Shown piece after piece: positions 29,559 to 42,014 of a DNA stretch of 64,000 nucleotides (position 1 is its first letter; each line of letters begins with the position of its first letter). The notes beneath the pieces are model-generated. The model did not search any database. It was not told the origin of the DNA and worked only from the letters and a program-made list of their open reading frames with translations. The position numbers and the translations under genes were made by a program. The stretch comes from Bimastos eiseni. Taxonomy: Eukaryota; Annelida; Clitellata; Crassiclitellata; Lumbricidae. Where the stretch lies: contig OY365819.1 of assembly GCA_959347315.1 (NCBI GenBank), positions 19,259,119-19,323,118 of the forward strand. Direction: 5' to 3'.

Positions 29559-29758
29559 NNNNNNNNNNNNNNNNNNNNNNNNNNNNNNNNNNNNNNNNNN
29601 NNNNNNNNNNNNNNNNNNNNNNNNNNNNNNNNNNNNNNNNNNNNNNNNNNNNNNNNNNNNNNNNNNNNNNNNNNNNNNNNNNNNNNNNNNNNNNNNNNNN
29701 NNNNNNNNNNNNNNNNNNNNNNNNNNNNNNNNNNNNNNNNNNNNNNNNNNNNNNNNNN
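29559..29758. other. Assembly gap (200 N)
   Basis: Exactly 200 N, a conventional scaffold-join size, so the real distance and even the adjacency are unknown. It separates the island from element unit 5. Confidence 1.
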
Positions 29759-32741
29759 CAGCAAAATTCCACTGGGCTCCTTGCTCCTCCAGCCACTCCA
29801 GCCCTAATATGGTTTCGGACAGCTGCTCGGTCACTAGACATCTGACAGTAAAGGAATACTCCTGTATTCGGCAGCGCAACTCGGATTCGCCCAAGACTTT
29901 GATTTCTGTTCCATTTGCAGCCCTTAGTAGCTGGGCGTTGCCGACAATATCCACTGGCCGCACCAACGCTCTAGGGACCAGACTGAGTTCGCTCCCGGTA
30001 TCCAAGAGAGCCAGCGTCGCTTTGCCGTTAATTTGTATCGGCAGATAGGCATAAGTGCTGCCGTTAACGTATCTCACGTTTGCGGGTGCTCCGACCGACA
30101 CGTTAGTCGGGGCCGTATCCTCATGAGGTTCCTCCCGTTGCGGATTGCACTCCCTGGCGTAATGACCGAGGCCTCGGCAGCGGAAGCACCGTATCCTCTC
30201 ACGTGGGACTCTTGAATTCGATGGTCGTCCATTTCGCTGGTTCCGGAAGGGTTCATTATTCCCCATGAGGAGCCGCCCGGTCTGGCCGTCTTGCTCTTCC
30301 GTCCGACCATGCAGTCCTTGTGCCCGCTGACCAGAGGCTAGCACGCAGCTTTCGAGATAGTCTATCTTGCGCGTGTGCGAGTCGAGTTCTTCCCGAAGTA
30401 CTCGCCGCAACTTATCCATCTCCCGATCCGTTTCCTGCACAGTTTTAATCCGTCCGTATCGTCGTTCGCTTGATTCCTGCGTCTCTTCTGACGCCCGACG
30501 ATACCCGTCCAAACGTAATGCTAACTTGAACGCCTGATCCAGTGTCGATGGTTCACGTTCCCGTACTTTCAAAGCGCGCGGTTTATCTGACATTGCATCT
30601 AGAAACGCCCGTATGGCGAGCACCTCTCCGTGTTCAGAGTCGTACCCCGGGTACGCCAACGACATCAGGCGCCGTATGTCCTGCACCAAAGTGGCCAAGT
30701 CCTCGTCCTCTTTCTGGCGTCGGGTACTCAGTTGTGTCTGGTAGAGCGACATTTGATCTGTACTTCCATAGCGCGCTCGAAGACGTTGCACTAGATCAGA
30801 CCATGACGTCACAGTCTGTGACCCGTAGTCCCATAGTACCTGGTCGGCCGGTGCTGACAAGGCACACATCAGATGGTCTAAGCGTTCGGCGTCGTTCCAT
30901 CGGTTGTGGCGTGCGCAGACTTCGTATTTCCGTAGGAATGCCTCCACAGCAGACTTACCATCGTAACGCCCGAGCTTAATGTACTGACGTCCTTTGTCCG
31001 TATTGTCACGTAGTGCAGTATCAACCTCTTTTACCTCTTCTTTTTCCTTTTTCCCCTCGTCATCTCTTTCATTGGACCTTCCTCTTTCTGGAGTGCGACG
31101 ATTCCGTTCTGTCGACGCAACAGGCAAAGTGCGGGCAGGTCTCTCAGTAACGCCAGACGACGGTGACAATCCGCTAGCACTGTTTGCCATAAGTTTTTGC
31201 AACTCCTGGTGGATGAACGTCCGCATGGTGTCATGATCCCGTCCAAGACTCTCATGCTCGCAGCCGTCATACTGCTCATCGACGGTTCGGGGCTCTCCCG
31301 CTCCTTTTAGGCGACGTGTAGATTCGCGAAGCGTGCGTCCCACTTTCTCCCGTCCTGACCCATCTTGGTCAAGTACTGCTGCAACAGTCCTTTTTGACAT
31401 CGCCGCACGGAGCCCACGCTCTGCCTTCTTTGTGCGCGGGGTGGCGTCCATTTCGTTCGCCGCATGATGCACACTTAGCTTACCATCCTCGCCGTCCTCA
31501 TCGTCGCTGTACTCGGATGTTTCCGGCAGCCGACGCCCCGACCGGACATCCGTCGAGGACTCCGTATCACGCGCCCTGCGTTGAGCTGGTAGGGCCGAAG
31601 CAGCAGGGTCGTAGTACCGGGCAGACGTGCGCTCGCCCTGGCGGGTCTGACGACGTGTGGAGTCCACTTTTCGGTCTTTCCGGTCGTCTGTTGATGCGGC
31701 CAGAGGGAGAAACGTCATCTTCTTCTTTGAGGTCGGCTCTGAGGTAACGGTCCCAGCGGCTCCCAGGTCGGCCTTGACGTACCGACCATCGGACGCAGGG
31801 TGATCGGGGTGACGCGACGAACTTTTGGTCGACGGAACGATTGGCTTCATGACGGACGGCGAAGTCGCGGTTGCAGCGGCGCACACGCCGGCTTCGACGT
31901 ATTTCCGATCAGACGCAGGCCAGTATGCTGCACGCCCGATCGACGACGTGGCGGTGGTACTGGCGGGACGCGCGAACGACGAAGAGACTTTGACGAAGGT
32001 GGTATCTCGACGCGAAGTCGACAGAGGACGACGATCGGGACCTCCGCCTCTGCCGTCGTGTACGCCCGGACCGAACTGTAGACGGCCTGTGTCAAGCACT
32101 CGAGCACGGGATGTCGTTAGAGAGTCGACCCCAGCAGCAGCTTCTGCCTCTGAAACTAAAAGGTCTATATTAGCATTCAGGTCATTTATCATACATTCAA
32201 TTTCACTCAGCTCCAATGTACTTCCGGAACGATCAAGGCCTCGCTCTACACGTCCAAAGACGTCAGCGCGTCCGTTTCCGTACCCGTGACTCTTGTCTCC
32301 ACTGTCGGAATTTTCATTCCTATTTTGTGGCGCCACCGGAAGTGAGGACCGAACCGGATGTCTAACCGGAAGTACCCCACTTCTGGTACCATTGTCAGAC
32401 TTACTGCCCCTAGGGGTTGCTGGCTGCTCGGGGACACCTTCCGAGGTTACCATGGTTAATCCCACTTCCGGTCCTACCGCATAGCCTACGGGCCATTTCC
32501 CTTGCAGTCGCCGACGACGTCTCAAACGCGAAGTCAGGGCTTCTCGCCCATATGCCCCCGTCGGCGCTATCTCAGTTCCTAGTATAGTGAGGGCCCCAGT
32601 TTGCACCACAGGACTACCTGGTACCGGGTTTGACATAATGTCCGTGACCTCGGGGCTGACGGTGGCGATCATCTGCTGAGCAGATGAAGCACCTGGGCTG
32701 GTATGGTCCCTACGAGCAGACTGATCTATTTTCGCTTCCAT
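29759..32741 (-). CDS. gag-pol: Unit 5 ORF1, 3' end lost in gap
   Basis: Gag, CCHC knuckle and protease DTGS are intact. The frame enters the N gap shortly after the protease, so RT is absent. It carries A at the unit position equivalent to 4259, as unit 3 does. Confidence 0.88.
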
Positions 32742-33077
32742 AGGGCTCCTCACTATGTCCCCTTAATTATTTTTAAGTCTAACGAATTTGTATGTTTAAT
32801 AGTCAAACAATCTTTATTCACGGCAATTAATCCTAAGCTACCCGCTGCGGCTTACATTTATTAATCACGATTATACAACAAACAAACGAATTTTATAATC
32901 TACCAAACATCAAACAACCCTTTAAAAAAAACTGCACTAATTATATAGTTAGGTAATGACAGATTTTAACCAAATTTCTTAGCTACTTTGTTATCTATTC
33001 TTCCTAGCACAGCGCTATAAAAATGTACTCCAGCCGAATGCCGTCAGTTACAATGCATTCGCGCTATCGCCAGTTCT

Positions 33078-33419
33078 GGCCAAAAGTTAATCACATTTAT
33101 TTTTGTGCACATTCGAAATTTCCAGACGACACTTGCACCACGCAAGTCGCAATACTTCTCTTATCAATTTCGCTAAGTTTTCTACACGGAACTAATCGCG
33201 AATATGACCTTTTAATGAACTTTTACCGACTCGCTAACTTCCACCCTTCTAGAACTTCGACCATTTCAACACAACAAAATGGCTGCTCACGCGTCACCTA
33301 CGCAATAGAAAAATAGGTGGCGCCTCAAGCGACTACATCGAGAGCTTTAGCTGCGGGCCCCATTAGGCTCAGCAGCGAAAGCTCGAGGGAGACCGTTGCG
33401 CAGGGGCATTTGCGCAACA
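33078..33419 (-). repeat. LTR between units 5 and 6 (shared)
   Basis: Right edge at 33419 before the polypurine tract. It matches the internal LTR sequence. Confidence 0.7.
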
Positions 33420-33929
33420 CTCCCCCCCACTCTATTTGATTTCTCCAACCGGAGAAATCCGGGTCCCTCTCTGCAAAGTATCTGTAAACTTCTTATTCAG
33501 CGCATCCTCATTCCGAATGTCATGTGTAGTCTTAAGAACCCTTAAAAAATTGTAAAACTGTAAATGCTAAAGTCAAGAATGTTCATCTCTCATAAAATGC
33601 TTACATTTCCGCTGAATTCTTATTAAAATTCCAATCCAATAATAAAATCAATCATAAGAAAACACAAATAGCCTGTCTTCTTAACATTAAGTCATCGATC
33701 AATATCTCAGAGCCTAAACATCTTAATTTGATCAAGACGCTAGATTCCTGAGGTTACATACATTCAAAAAGTATACAGCAGACTTTTGCTGTTCAATTAA
33801 AACAGAGAAACTCAACATAATTAAGCTACTGTTCATCAAACAAGTTATCAATCTATTGCAATTGCACAAACTAGGCCACCACATGGTGTCCTATATTACA
33901 ACTTCATATTCAGATCCATCACACCATCT

Positions 33930-34981
33930 AGGTTTAAGGTTGACCTCCAACCGGATGTCTTTTACCGTCGTACCCAAGACGTTCCCTTCACCGTATCTCA
34001 CGGTCAGCCAGGTTTAAGGTTGACCCCCAACCGGATGTCTTTTAACGTCGTACCCAGGACGGTTCCCTAGGTTTTTGGCCAACCAGAAACCGGATGTAGT
34101 TTAACGTCGTGCCCAGGACGGTTCCTTCACCGCATCTCACGGTCCAGCCAGGTTTAAGGTTGACCCCCAACCGGATGTCTTTTAACGTCGTACCCAGGAC
34201 GGTTCCTTCACCGCATCTCACGGTCAGCCAGGTTTAAGGTTGACCTCCAACCGGATATCTTTTACCGTCGTACCCAAGACGTTCCCTTCACCGCATCTCA
34301 CGGTCAGCCAGGTTTAAGGTTGACCCCCAACCGGATGTCTTTTAACGTCGTACCCAGGACGGTTCCTTCACCGCATCTCACGGTCAGCCAGGTTTAAGGT
34401 TGACCTCCAACCGGATATCTTTTACCGTCGTACCCAAGACGTTCCCTTCACCGCATCTCACGGTCAGCCAGGTTTAAGGTTGACCCCCAACCGGATGTCT
34501 TTTACCGTCGTACCCAAGACGTTCCCTTCACCGCATCTCACGGTCAGCCAGGTTTAAGGTTGACCCCCAACCGGATGTCTTTTAACGTCGTACCCAGGAC
34601 GGTTCCCTAGGTTTTTGGCTAACCAGAAACCGGATGTAGTTTAACGTCATGCCCAGGACGTTTCCCTAGGTTTTTGGCTAACCAGAAACCGGATGTAGTT
34701 TAACGTCATGCCCAGGACGTTTCCTTCACCGCATCTCACGGTCCAGCCAGGTTTAAGGTTGACCTCCAACCGGATGTCTTTTACCGTCGTACCCAGGACT
34801 GTTCCCGAGGTTTTTGGCTAACCAGAAACCGGATGTAGTTTAACGTCATGCCCAGGACGTTTCTCTTGGTTTTTGGCTAACCAGAAACCGGATGTAGTTT
34901 AACGTCGTGCCCAGGACGGTTCCCTAGGTTTTTGGCTAACCAGAAACCGGATGTAGTTTAACGTCGTGCCCAGGACGGTTC
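33930..34981 (-). repeat. 3' minisatellite of unit 6
   Basis: Fifteen modules in the same order as in units 2-4, again without gain or loss across the gap. Confidence 0.95.
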
Positions 34982-34986
34982 CTTCT

Positions 34987-37410
34987 CTACACGTAGTCAA
35001 AGAATCTTGCGCGTATTCTGACGGTCCGACGGGGCCTACCATTTCCCCCATTACGCTCGGTCCCCGACGGTGTTACTTCGGGACTCGGCTCGGGTTCAAT
35101 ATCCGATTCTTCGGACTGGTCGTCCGCCTCCCAATCCTTTGGGGTTTCCCCTTCAAAGACTTTTAATTTGTCTACATAGACAATTTTGGGGGCCGACCGT
35201 TTGGATCGCTGGATCTTATACAACACCGGACTTAGTTTGGCCATTACCCGATAGGGGCCTTCGTAGAAACTAGACCATTTCTCCTTAATTCCCACCCTCC
35301 GTCGGGGGTAGTAGTACCACACCCAGGACCCAGGCTCAAATTTTGCAGGCCTCACGCGGAGATTATATCTCGCAGCCCTTGTGCTCCCTAACCGCTGAGT
35401 GGTTTCCCGGACAATTTGGAAAGCAGTTTTAACAGTAATGTCCAAATCATGCACATAATCATCAACAGACATTTTAGGTGACACATTATTTTGACAATCG
35501 CCCAACACCAAATCAATGGGTAACATGACATCACGGCCTAAAAATAGCCGACACGGGGAAAACCCGGTGCTTTCGTGCTCGGTCGATCGGTACGCGGACA
35601 TGACTTGCGGCAGGAGGAGGTCCCAGTTTCTTTGGCTTCGAGATACCACCTTGGCGAGGAGGGCGTTCAAGGTCCGGTGTAGTCTCTCGACCCGTCCGTT
35701 CGTACTCGGCTTATAGGCAGTGGTGCGGATCTTATCAATTCCCAACATCTTGCAGAGCTCCTGGAAAAGTGCGGCTTCGAAGCAGGGTCCTTGGTTGGTC
35801 AGAATTTGTCGAGGGCATCCGAATCGGGCAAATACTTGGTCCACCAAGACTCTCGCCACGGTAATAGCTTCCTGTGAGCGCACCGGAAATGCTTCCGCCC
35901 ACCTCGTGAAGTAATCGATGACAGTTAGTATGTATCGGTGGCCTTTCGCCGACACCGGGTGTGAACCCGTCAGATCGACTCCTATTCGGTCCCAGGGCTC
36001 TCCCACAGACATGTCCTGAAGATACCCTTGATGCGGTAGCTTTCCACGAAAGTACCTTGAACATTCCGGGCAGCGTCGTAAGAATGTTTGCACCTGCTCC
36101 CTCCAACCCGGCCAGTAAGCGCGCTTCTGCAAGCTTCGCAATGTCCGCTTCAGTCCCAGATGTCCCCCGGTCATTCCTACGTGGGCCAATCGAATAAGAT
36201 CCATTCGTCGACCCGGTGGCGGGATTACTTGCAAATATTTCCAATTGGTCCCGTCCCCACGCAGCCATGCTCGCACTAACACTCCGTTGTTTATGTTCAA
36301 CTGAGGCCATTGTGACACCAGCGATTTGACAGTGTCACTTTGCGAGCAGGTTTCCTCGTAGCAAGGCGCTTGATCGGATGTCAACTTCTTCTCTATCACC
36401 CACCGTAGATCGCCGTCCAGTCTTTGCTCATCTATGAACGCCGACCTACTCCAAGCCTCCGGGACGTCGGCGATCCGCTCCTCACGACCTGTTTCACGCC
36501 GCACAACGTCCACTTGGTGACACGGTCGCCGGGATAGAGCATCGGCATTCGAATGCACTCTCCCAGCTCTATGCTGTATTTCGAATTGAAATTCCTCCAA
36601 TGTCGCAAGCCATCTCGCCTGTTGCCCGATGGGTAGAGGAGTCCGCCGCAGCCATTGTAGCGCTGCATGATCTGTGCGTAGCACAAACGGTCGGCCGAGC
36701 AAAAACTGTCTATAGGCCTTCATGTAGAACACCACGGCCAACATCTCCCGCTTGGTCACGTCGTAGTTCCTTTCCGCCGCAGAGCACAACCGACTTCCAT
36801 AGCATACGACCTTTTCTACCCCCTCCTGCACCTGAGAGAGGACTCCTCCGATAGACTCTCCGGAGGCATCGGTATCCAGGACGTATGTGCCATGGTCCAC
36901 GGGTAGCGCGAGGATCGGTGCTTCGGTAAGGCGTTCTTTCAACGTTAGGAAGGATGACTCGCATTCCTCATCCCAATTGAACCGAGCACCTTTCTTTGTC
37001 AATGCATGAAGCGGCCGGGCAAGCTTAGCGAAGTCAACAACGAATCTTCGATAGTATCCGCACAATCCCAGAAAAGCTCGTACATCCCGGAGTCGTTGTG
37101 GTGTCGGCCACTCTTTCACAGCTACGACCTTCGTCGGGTCGGTGGCTACTCCCTGCTCGCTTACCACATGTCCCAAGAACAGTACTTCCTTTCTCAATAA
37201 ATTGCATTTCGAGGGTTTCAGCTTTAATCCAACGCTACCGAGTCTTTCAAGCACTTGCTGTAACCTTTGCATGTGCGTTTGGAGATCAGCCGCATATACA
37301 ATTATGTCATCCAAGTAGACTAAGCAGATCTCAAAATTTAACCCGGTCATTGCCAGGTTCATCATACGGCTAAACGATGCCGGCGAATTGCAGAGTCCAA
37401 ATGGTAACAT
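34987..37410 (-). CDS. pol: Unit 6 ORF2: RT C-terminal half, RNase H, integrase
   Basis: Complete 807 codons. Asn at integrase position 539 and the frame offset against ORF1 are both present, so the lesions occur on both sides of the gap. Confidence 0.92.
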   Translation of the reverse strand: MLPFGLCNSPASFSRMMNLAMTGLNFEICLVYLDDIIVYAADLQTHMQRLQQVLERLGSVGLKLKPSKCNLLRKEVLFLGHVVSEQGVATDPTKVVAVKEWPTPQRLRDVRAFLGLCGYYRRFVVDFAKLARPLHALTKKGARFNWDEECESSFLTLKERLTEAPILALPVDHGTYVLDTDASGESIGGVLSQVQEGVEKVVCYGSRLCSAAERNYDVTKREMLAVVFYMKAYRQFLLGRPFVLRTDHAALQWLRRTPLPIGQQARWLATLEEFQFEIQHRAGRVHSNADALSRRPCHQVDVVRRETGREERIADVPEAWSRSAFIDEQRLDGDLRWVIEKKLTSDQAPCYEETCSQSDTVKSLVSQWPQLNINNGVLVRAWLRGDGTNWKYLQVIPPPGRRMDLIRLAHVGMTGGHLGLKRTLRSLQKRAYWPGWREQVQTFLRRCPECSRYFRGKLPHQGYLQDMSVGEPWDRIGVDLTGSHPVSAKGHRYILTVIDYFTRWAEAFPVRSQEAITVARVLVDQVFARFGCPRQILTNQGPCFEAALFQELCKMLGIDKIRTTAYKPSTNGRVERLHRTLNALLAKVVSRSQRNWDLLLPQVMSAYRSTEHESTGFSPCRLFLGRDVMLPIDLVLGDCQNNVSPKMSVDDYVHDLDITVKTAFQIVRETTQRLGSTRAARYNLRVRPAKFEPGSWVWYYYPRRRVGIKEKWSSFYEGPYRVMAKLSPVLYKIQRSKRSAPKIVYVDKLKVFEGETPKDWEADDQSEESDIEPEPSPEVTPSGTERNGGNGRPRRTVRIRARFFDYV

Positions 37411-40400
37411 CTTGAACTGAAAAATCCCACGGCGGGTGACAAATGCAGTCTTGGGTCGGTCTCCGGGTGTACCGGCAGCTGGTGGTAGCCCGAACGTAGA
37501 TCGAACGTACTAAACCATCTGGCCCCTCCAAGCGCATCCAAACTTTCGCTAATGAGAGGAAGGGGGTGTGCGTCCTTTCGGGTTTTAGCATTCACCGTCC
37601 GGTAGTCCACACAAAAACGCGGTGAGCCATCCTTCTTTCTCACCATCACCACGTTGCTGGACCACTGGGAGTTCGACGGCTCGATAACCCCCTGTTTCAA
37701 CATCAGGTCAACTTGCTCATCAATGATCGGCAACAGAGTCATCGGTTGGCGTCTCAACGGTTGCCTCACTGGTCTCTCATTCCCAGTTTCAATTTCATGC
37801 TGAATAAGATCTGTGAATCCCAAATCGTGTTCTCCTAGTGAGAAAGCTTTCCGGTTGTTCATGATGACACTCCGCAAGTAATCTCGATCGTCTGCTGAGA
37901 CGCTTTCGTCTACTTCTGTCCAGAGCGGTGTTAAAACCCTGATGACATCTTCCTCAGTCGGGGCTAATGATGTCTCTCTTATCGCTCCGCATTGTCCCGC
38001 AATGCTTCTTTTGCTCTGTCCCATTCCGATGTCCACTTCTTCTGTCAACCACCGTAGCCCTTTCTGTAGGCGGATTGGCTCTTTCGACATGTTCAGGACT
38101 CTAACGGCCAGGTTTGCGGTCCTCTGAGGTAGGAGCGTTCCGGCCACAATGAGACCGGAGTCCAGGACTTGTGGTATAGTGGCCCATGCAGTATTGCAGG
38201 CCTTTAAATCTGGCAAGACGGCGAACGTTTCCACATCCAGCTCCGAGAAAGCAGGGATCTTTACATTGGCAGCCACTACGATCTTCCGACACTTCCCTGT
38301 GGCGGCTTGCCTCTGCAGAGGGATCAGTTGATCTCGTATGCGAACCCACCGCTCAGCAAAATTCCACTGGGCTCCTTGCTCCTCCAGCCACTCCAGCCCT
38401 AATATGGTTTCGGACAGCTGCTCGGTCACTAGACATCTGACAGTAAAGGAATACTCCTGTATTCGGCAGCGCAACTCGGATTCGCCCAAGACTTTGATTT
38501 CTGTTCCATTTGCAGCCCTTAGTAGCTGGGCGTTGCCGACAATATCCACTGGCCGCACCAACGCTCTAGGGACCAGACTGAGTTCGCTCCCGGTATCCAA
38601 GAGAGCCAGCGTCGCTTTGCCGTTAATTTGTATCGGCAGATAGGCATAAGTGCTGCCGTTAACGTATCTCACGTTTGCGGGTGCTCCGACCGACACGTTA
38701 GTCGGGGCCGTATCCTCATGAGGTTCCTCCCGTTGCGGATTGCACTCCCTGGCGTAATGACCGAGGCCTCGGCAGCGGAAGCACCGTATCCTCTCACGTG
38801 GGACTCTTGAATTCGATGGTCGTCCATTTCGCTGGTTCCGGAAGGGTTCATTATTCCCCATGAGGAGCCGCCCGGTCTGGCCGTCTTGCTCTTCCGTCCG
38901 ACCATGCAGTCCTTGTGCCCGCTGACCAGAGGCTAGCACGCAGCTTTCGAGATAGTCTATCTTGCGCGTGTGCGAGTCGAGTTCTTCCCGAAGTACTCGC
39001 CGCAACTTATCCATCTCCCGATCCGTTTCCTGCACAGTTTTAATCCGTCCGTATCGTCGTTCGCTTGATTCCTGCGTCTCTTCTGACGCCCGACGATACC
39101 CGTCCAAACGTAATGCTAACTTGAACGCCTGATCCAGTGTCGATGGTTCACGTTCCCGTACTTTCAAAGCGCGCGGTTTATCTGACATTGCATCTAGAAA
39201 CGCCCGTATGGCGAGCACCTCTCCGTGTTCAGAGTCGTACCCCGGGTACGCCAACGACATCAGGCGCCGTATGTCCTGCACCAAAGTGGCCAAGTCCTCG
39301 TCCTCTTTCTGGCGTCGGGTACTCAGTTGTGTCTGGTAGAGCGACATTTGATCTGTACTTCCATAGCGCGCTCGAAGACGTTGCACTAGATCAGACCATG
39401 ACGTCACAGTCTGTGACCCGTAGTCCCATAGTACCTGGTCGGCCGGTGCTGACAAGGCACACATCAGATGGTCTAAGCGTTCGGCGTCGTTCCATCGGTT
39501 GTGGCGTGCGCAGACTTCGTATTTCCGTAGGAATGCCTCCACAGCAGACTTACCATCGTAACGCCCGAGCTTAATGTACTGACGTCCTTTGTCCGTATTG
39601 TCACGTAGTGCAGTATCAACCTCTTTTACCTCTTCTTTTTCCTTTTTCCCCTCGTCATCTCTTTCATTGGACCTTCCTCTTTCTGGAGTGCGACGATTCC
39701 GTTCTGTCGACGCAACAGGCAAAGTGCGGGCAGGTCTCTCAGTAACGCCAGACGACGGTGACAATCCGCTAGCACTGTTTGCCATAAGTTTTTGCAACTC
39801 CTGGTGGATGAACGTCCGCATGGTGTCATGATCCCGTCCAAGACTCTCATGCTCGCAGCCGTCATACTGCTCATCGACGGTTCGGGGCTCTCCCGCTCCT
39901 TTTAGGCGACGTGTAGATTCGCGAAGCGTGCGTCCCACTTTCTCCCGTCCTGACCCATCTTGGTCAAGTACTGCTGCAACAGTCCTTTTTGACATCGCCG
40001 CACGGAGCCCACGCTCTGCCTTCTTTGTGCGCGGGGTGGCGTCCATTTCGTTCGCCGCATGATGCACACTTAGCTTACCATCCTCGCCGTCCTCATCGTC
40101 GCTGTACTCGGATGTTTCCGGCAGCCGACGCCCCGACCGGACATCCGTCGAGGACTCCGTATCACGCGCCCTGCGTTGAGCTGGTAGGGCCGAAGCAGCA
40201 GGGTCGTAGTACCGGGCAGACGTGCGCTCGCCCTGGCGGGTCTGACGACGTGTGGAGTCCACTTTTCGGTCTTTCCGGTCGTCTGTTGATGCGGCCAGAG
40301 GGAGAAACGTCATCTTCTTCTTTGAGGTCGGCTCTGAGGTAACGGTCCCAGCGGCTCCCAGGTCGGCCTTGACGTACCGACCATCGGACGCAGGGTGATC

Positions 40401-41336
40401 GGGGTGACGCGACGAACTTTTGGTCGACGGAACGATTGGCTTCATGACGGACGGCGAAGTCGCGGTTGCAGCGGCGCACACGCCGGCTTCGACGTATTTC
40501 CGATCAGACGCAGGCCAGTATGCTGCACGCCCGATCGACGACGTGGCGGTGGTACTGGCGGGACGCGCGAACGACGAAGAGACTTTGACGAAGGTGGTAT
40601 CTCGACGCGAAGTCGACAGAGGACGACGATCGGGACCTCCGCCTCTGCCGTCGTGTACGCCCGGACCGAACTGTAGACGGCCTGTGTCAAGCACTCGAGC
40701 ACGGGATGTCGTTAGAGAGTCGACCCCAGCAGCAGCTTCTGCCTCTGAAACTAAAAGGTCTATATTAGCATTCAGGTCATTTATCATACATTCAATTTCA
40801 CTCAGCTCCAATGTACTTCCGGAACGATCAAGGCCTCGCTCTACACGTCCAAAGACGTCAGCGCGTCCGTTTCCGTACCCGTGACTCTTGTCTCCACTGT
40901 CGGAATTTTCATTCCTATTTTGTGGCGCCACCGGAAGTGAGGACCGAACCGGATGTCTAACCGGAAGTACCCCACTTCTGGTACCATTGTCAGACTTACT
41001 GCCCCTAGGGGTTGCTGGCTGCTCGGGGACACCTTCCGAGGTTACCATGGTTAATCCCACTTCCGGTCCTACCGCATAGCCTACGGGCCATTTCCCTTGC
41101 AGTCGCCGACGACGTCTCAAACGCGAAGTCAGGGCTTCTCGCCCATATGCCCCCGTCGGCGCTATCTCAGTTCCTAGTATAGTGAGGGCCCCAGTTTGCA
41201 CCACAGGACTACCTGGTACCGGGTTTGACATAATGTCCGTGACCTCGGGGCTGACGGTGGCGATCATCTGCTGAGCAGATGAAGCACCTGGGCTGGTATG
41301 GTCCCTACGAGCAGACTGATCTATTTTCGCTTCCAT
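37362..41336 (-). CDS. gag-pol: Unit 6 ORF1: Gag-protease-RT N-terminal half
   Basis: Complete, same translation as the other copies, with the silent A allele at the unit position equivalent to 4259. Confidence 0.9.
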   Translation of the reverse strand: MEAKIDQSARRDHTSPGASSAQQMIATVSPEVTDIMSNPVPGSPVVQTGALTILGTEIAPTGAYGREALTSRLRRRRRLQGKWPVGYAVGPEVGLTMVTSEGVPEQPATPRGSKSDNGTRSGVLPVRHPVRSSLPVAPQNRNENSDSGDKSHGYGNGRADVFGRVERGLDRSGSTLELSEIECMINDLNANIDLLVSEAEAAAGVDSLTTSRARVLDTGRLQFGPGVHDGRGGGPDRRPLSTSRRDTTFVKVSSSFARPASTTATSSIGRAAYWPASDRKYVEAGVCAAATATSPSVMKPIVPSTKSSSRHPDHPASDGRYVKADLGAAGTVTSEPTSKKKMTFLPLAASTDDRKDRKVDSTRRQTRQGERTSARYYDPAASALPAQRRARDTESSTDVRSGRRLPETSEYSDDEDGEDGKLSVHHAANEMDATPRTKKAERGLRAAMSKRTVAAVLDQDGSGREKVGRTLRESTRRLKGAGEPRTVDEQYDGCEHESLGRDHDTMRTFIHQELQKLMANSASGLSPSSGVTERPARTLPVASTERNRRTPERGRSNERDDEGKKEKEEVKEVDTALRDNTDKGRQYIKLGRYDGKSAVEAFLRKYEVCARHNRWNDAERLDHLMCALSAPADQVLWDYGSQTVTSWSDLVQRLRARYGSTDQMSLYQTQLSTRRQKEDEDLATLVQDIRRLMSLAYPGYDSEHGEVLAIRAFLDAMSDKPRALKVREREPSTLDQAFKLALRLDGYRRASEETQESSERRYGRIKTVQETDREMDKLRRVLREELDSHTRKIDYLESCVLASGQRAQGLHGRTEEQDGQTGRLLMGNNEPFRNQRNGRPSNSRVPRERIRCFRCRGLGHYARECNPQREEPHEDTAPTNVSVGAPANVRYVNGSTYAYLPIQINGKATLALLDTGSELSLVPRALVRPVDIVGNAQLLRAANGTEIKVLGESELRCRIQEYSFTVRCLVTEQLSETILGLEWLEEQGAQWNFAERWVRIRDQLIPLQRQAATGKCRKIVVAANVKIPAFSELDVETFAVLPDLKACNTAWATIPQVLDSGLIVAGTLLPQRTANLAVRVLNMSKEPIRLQKGLRWLTEEVDIGMGQSKRSIAGQCGAIRETSLAPTEEDVIRVLTPLWTEVDESVSADDRDYLRSVIMNNRKAFSLGEHDLGFTDLIQHEIETGNERPVRQPLRRQPMTLLPIIDEQVDLMLKQGVIEPSNSQWSSNVVMVRKKDGSPRFCVDYRTVNAKTRKDAHPLPLISESLDALGGARWFSTFDLRSGYHQLPVHPETDPRLHLSPAVGFFSSRCYHLDSAIRRHRLAV

Positions 41337-41672
41337 AGGGCTCCTCACTATGTCCCCTTAATTATTTTTAAGTCTAACGAATTTGTATGTTTAATAGTCA
41401 AACAATCTTTATTCACGGCAATTAATCCTAAGCTACCCGCTGCGGCTTACATTTATTAATCACGATTATACAACAAACAAACGAATTTTATAATCTACCA
41501 AACATCAAACAACCCTTTAAAAAAAACTGCACTAATTATATAGTTAGGTAATGACAGATTTTAACCAAATTTCTTAGCTACTTTGTTATCTATTCTTCCT
41601 AGCACAGCGCTATAAAAATGTACTCCAGCCGAATGCCGTCAGTTACAATGCATTCGCGCTATCGCCAGTTCT

Positions 41673-42014
41673 GGCCAAAAGTTAATCACATTTATTTTTG
41701 TGCACATTCGAAATTTCCAGACGACACTTGCACCACGCAAGTCGCAATACTTCTCTTATCAATTTCGCTAAGTTTTCTACACGGAACTAATCGCGAATAT
41801 GACCTTTTAATGAACTTTTACCGACTCGCTAACTTCCACCCTTCTAGAACTTCGACCATTTCAACACAACAAAATGGCTGCTCACGCGTCACCTACGCAA
41901 TAGAAAAATAGGTGGCGCCTCAAGCGACTACATCGAGAGCTTTAGCTGCGGGCCCCATTAGGCTCAGCAGCGAAAGCTCGAGGGAGACCGTTGCGCAGGG
42001 GCATTTGCGCAACA
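41673..42014 (-). repeat. LTR between units 6 and 7 (shared)
   Basis: Right edge at 42014. It has the internal-LTR state at the two positions that differ in the outermost LTR (A and C). Confidence 0.7.

Noticed and set aside
29504..29845. ORFs running through the N block
   Set aside because: Artefacts of translating N.
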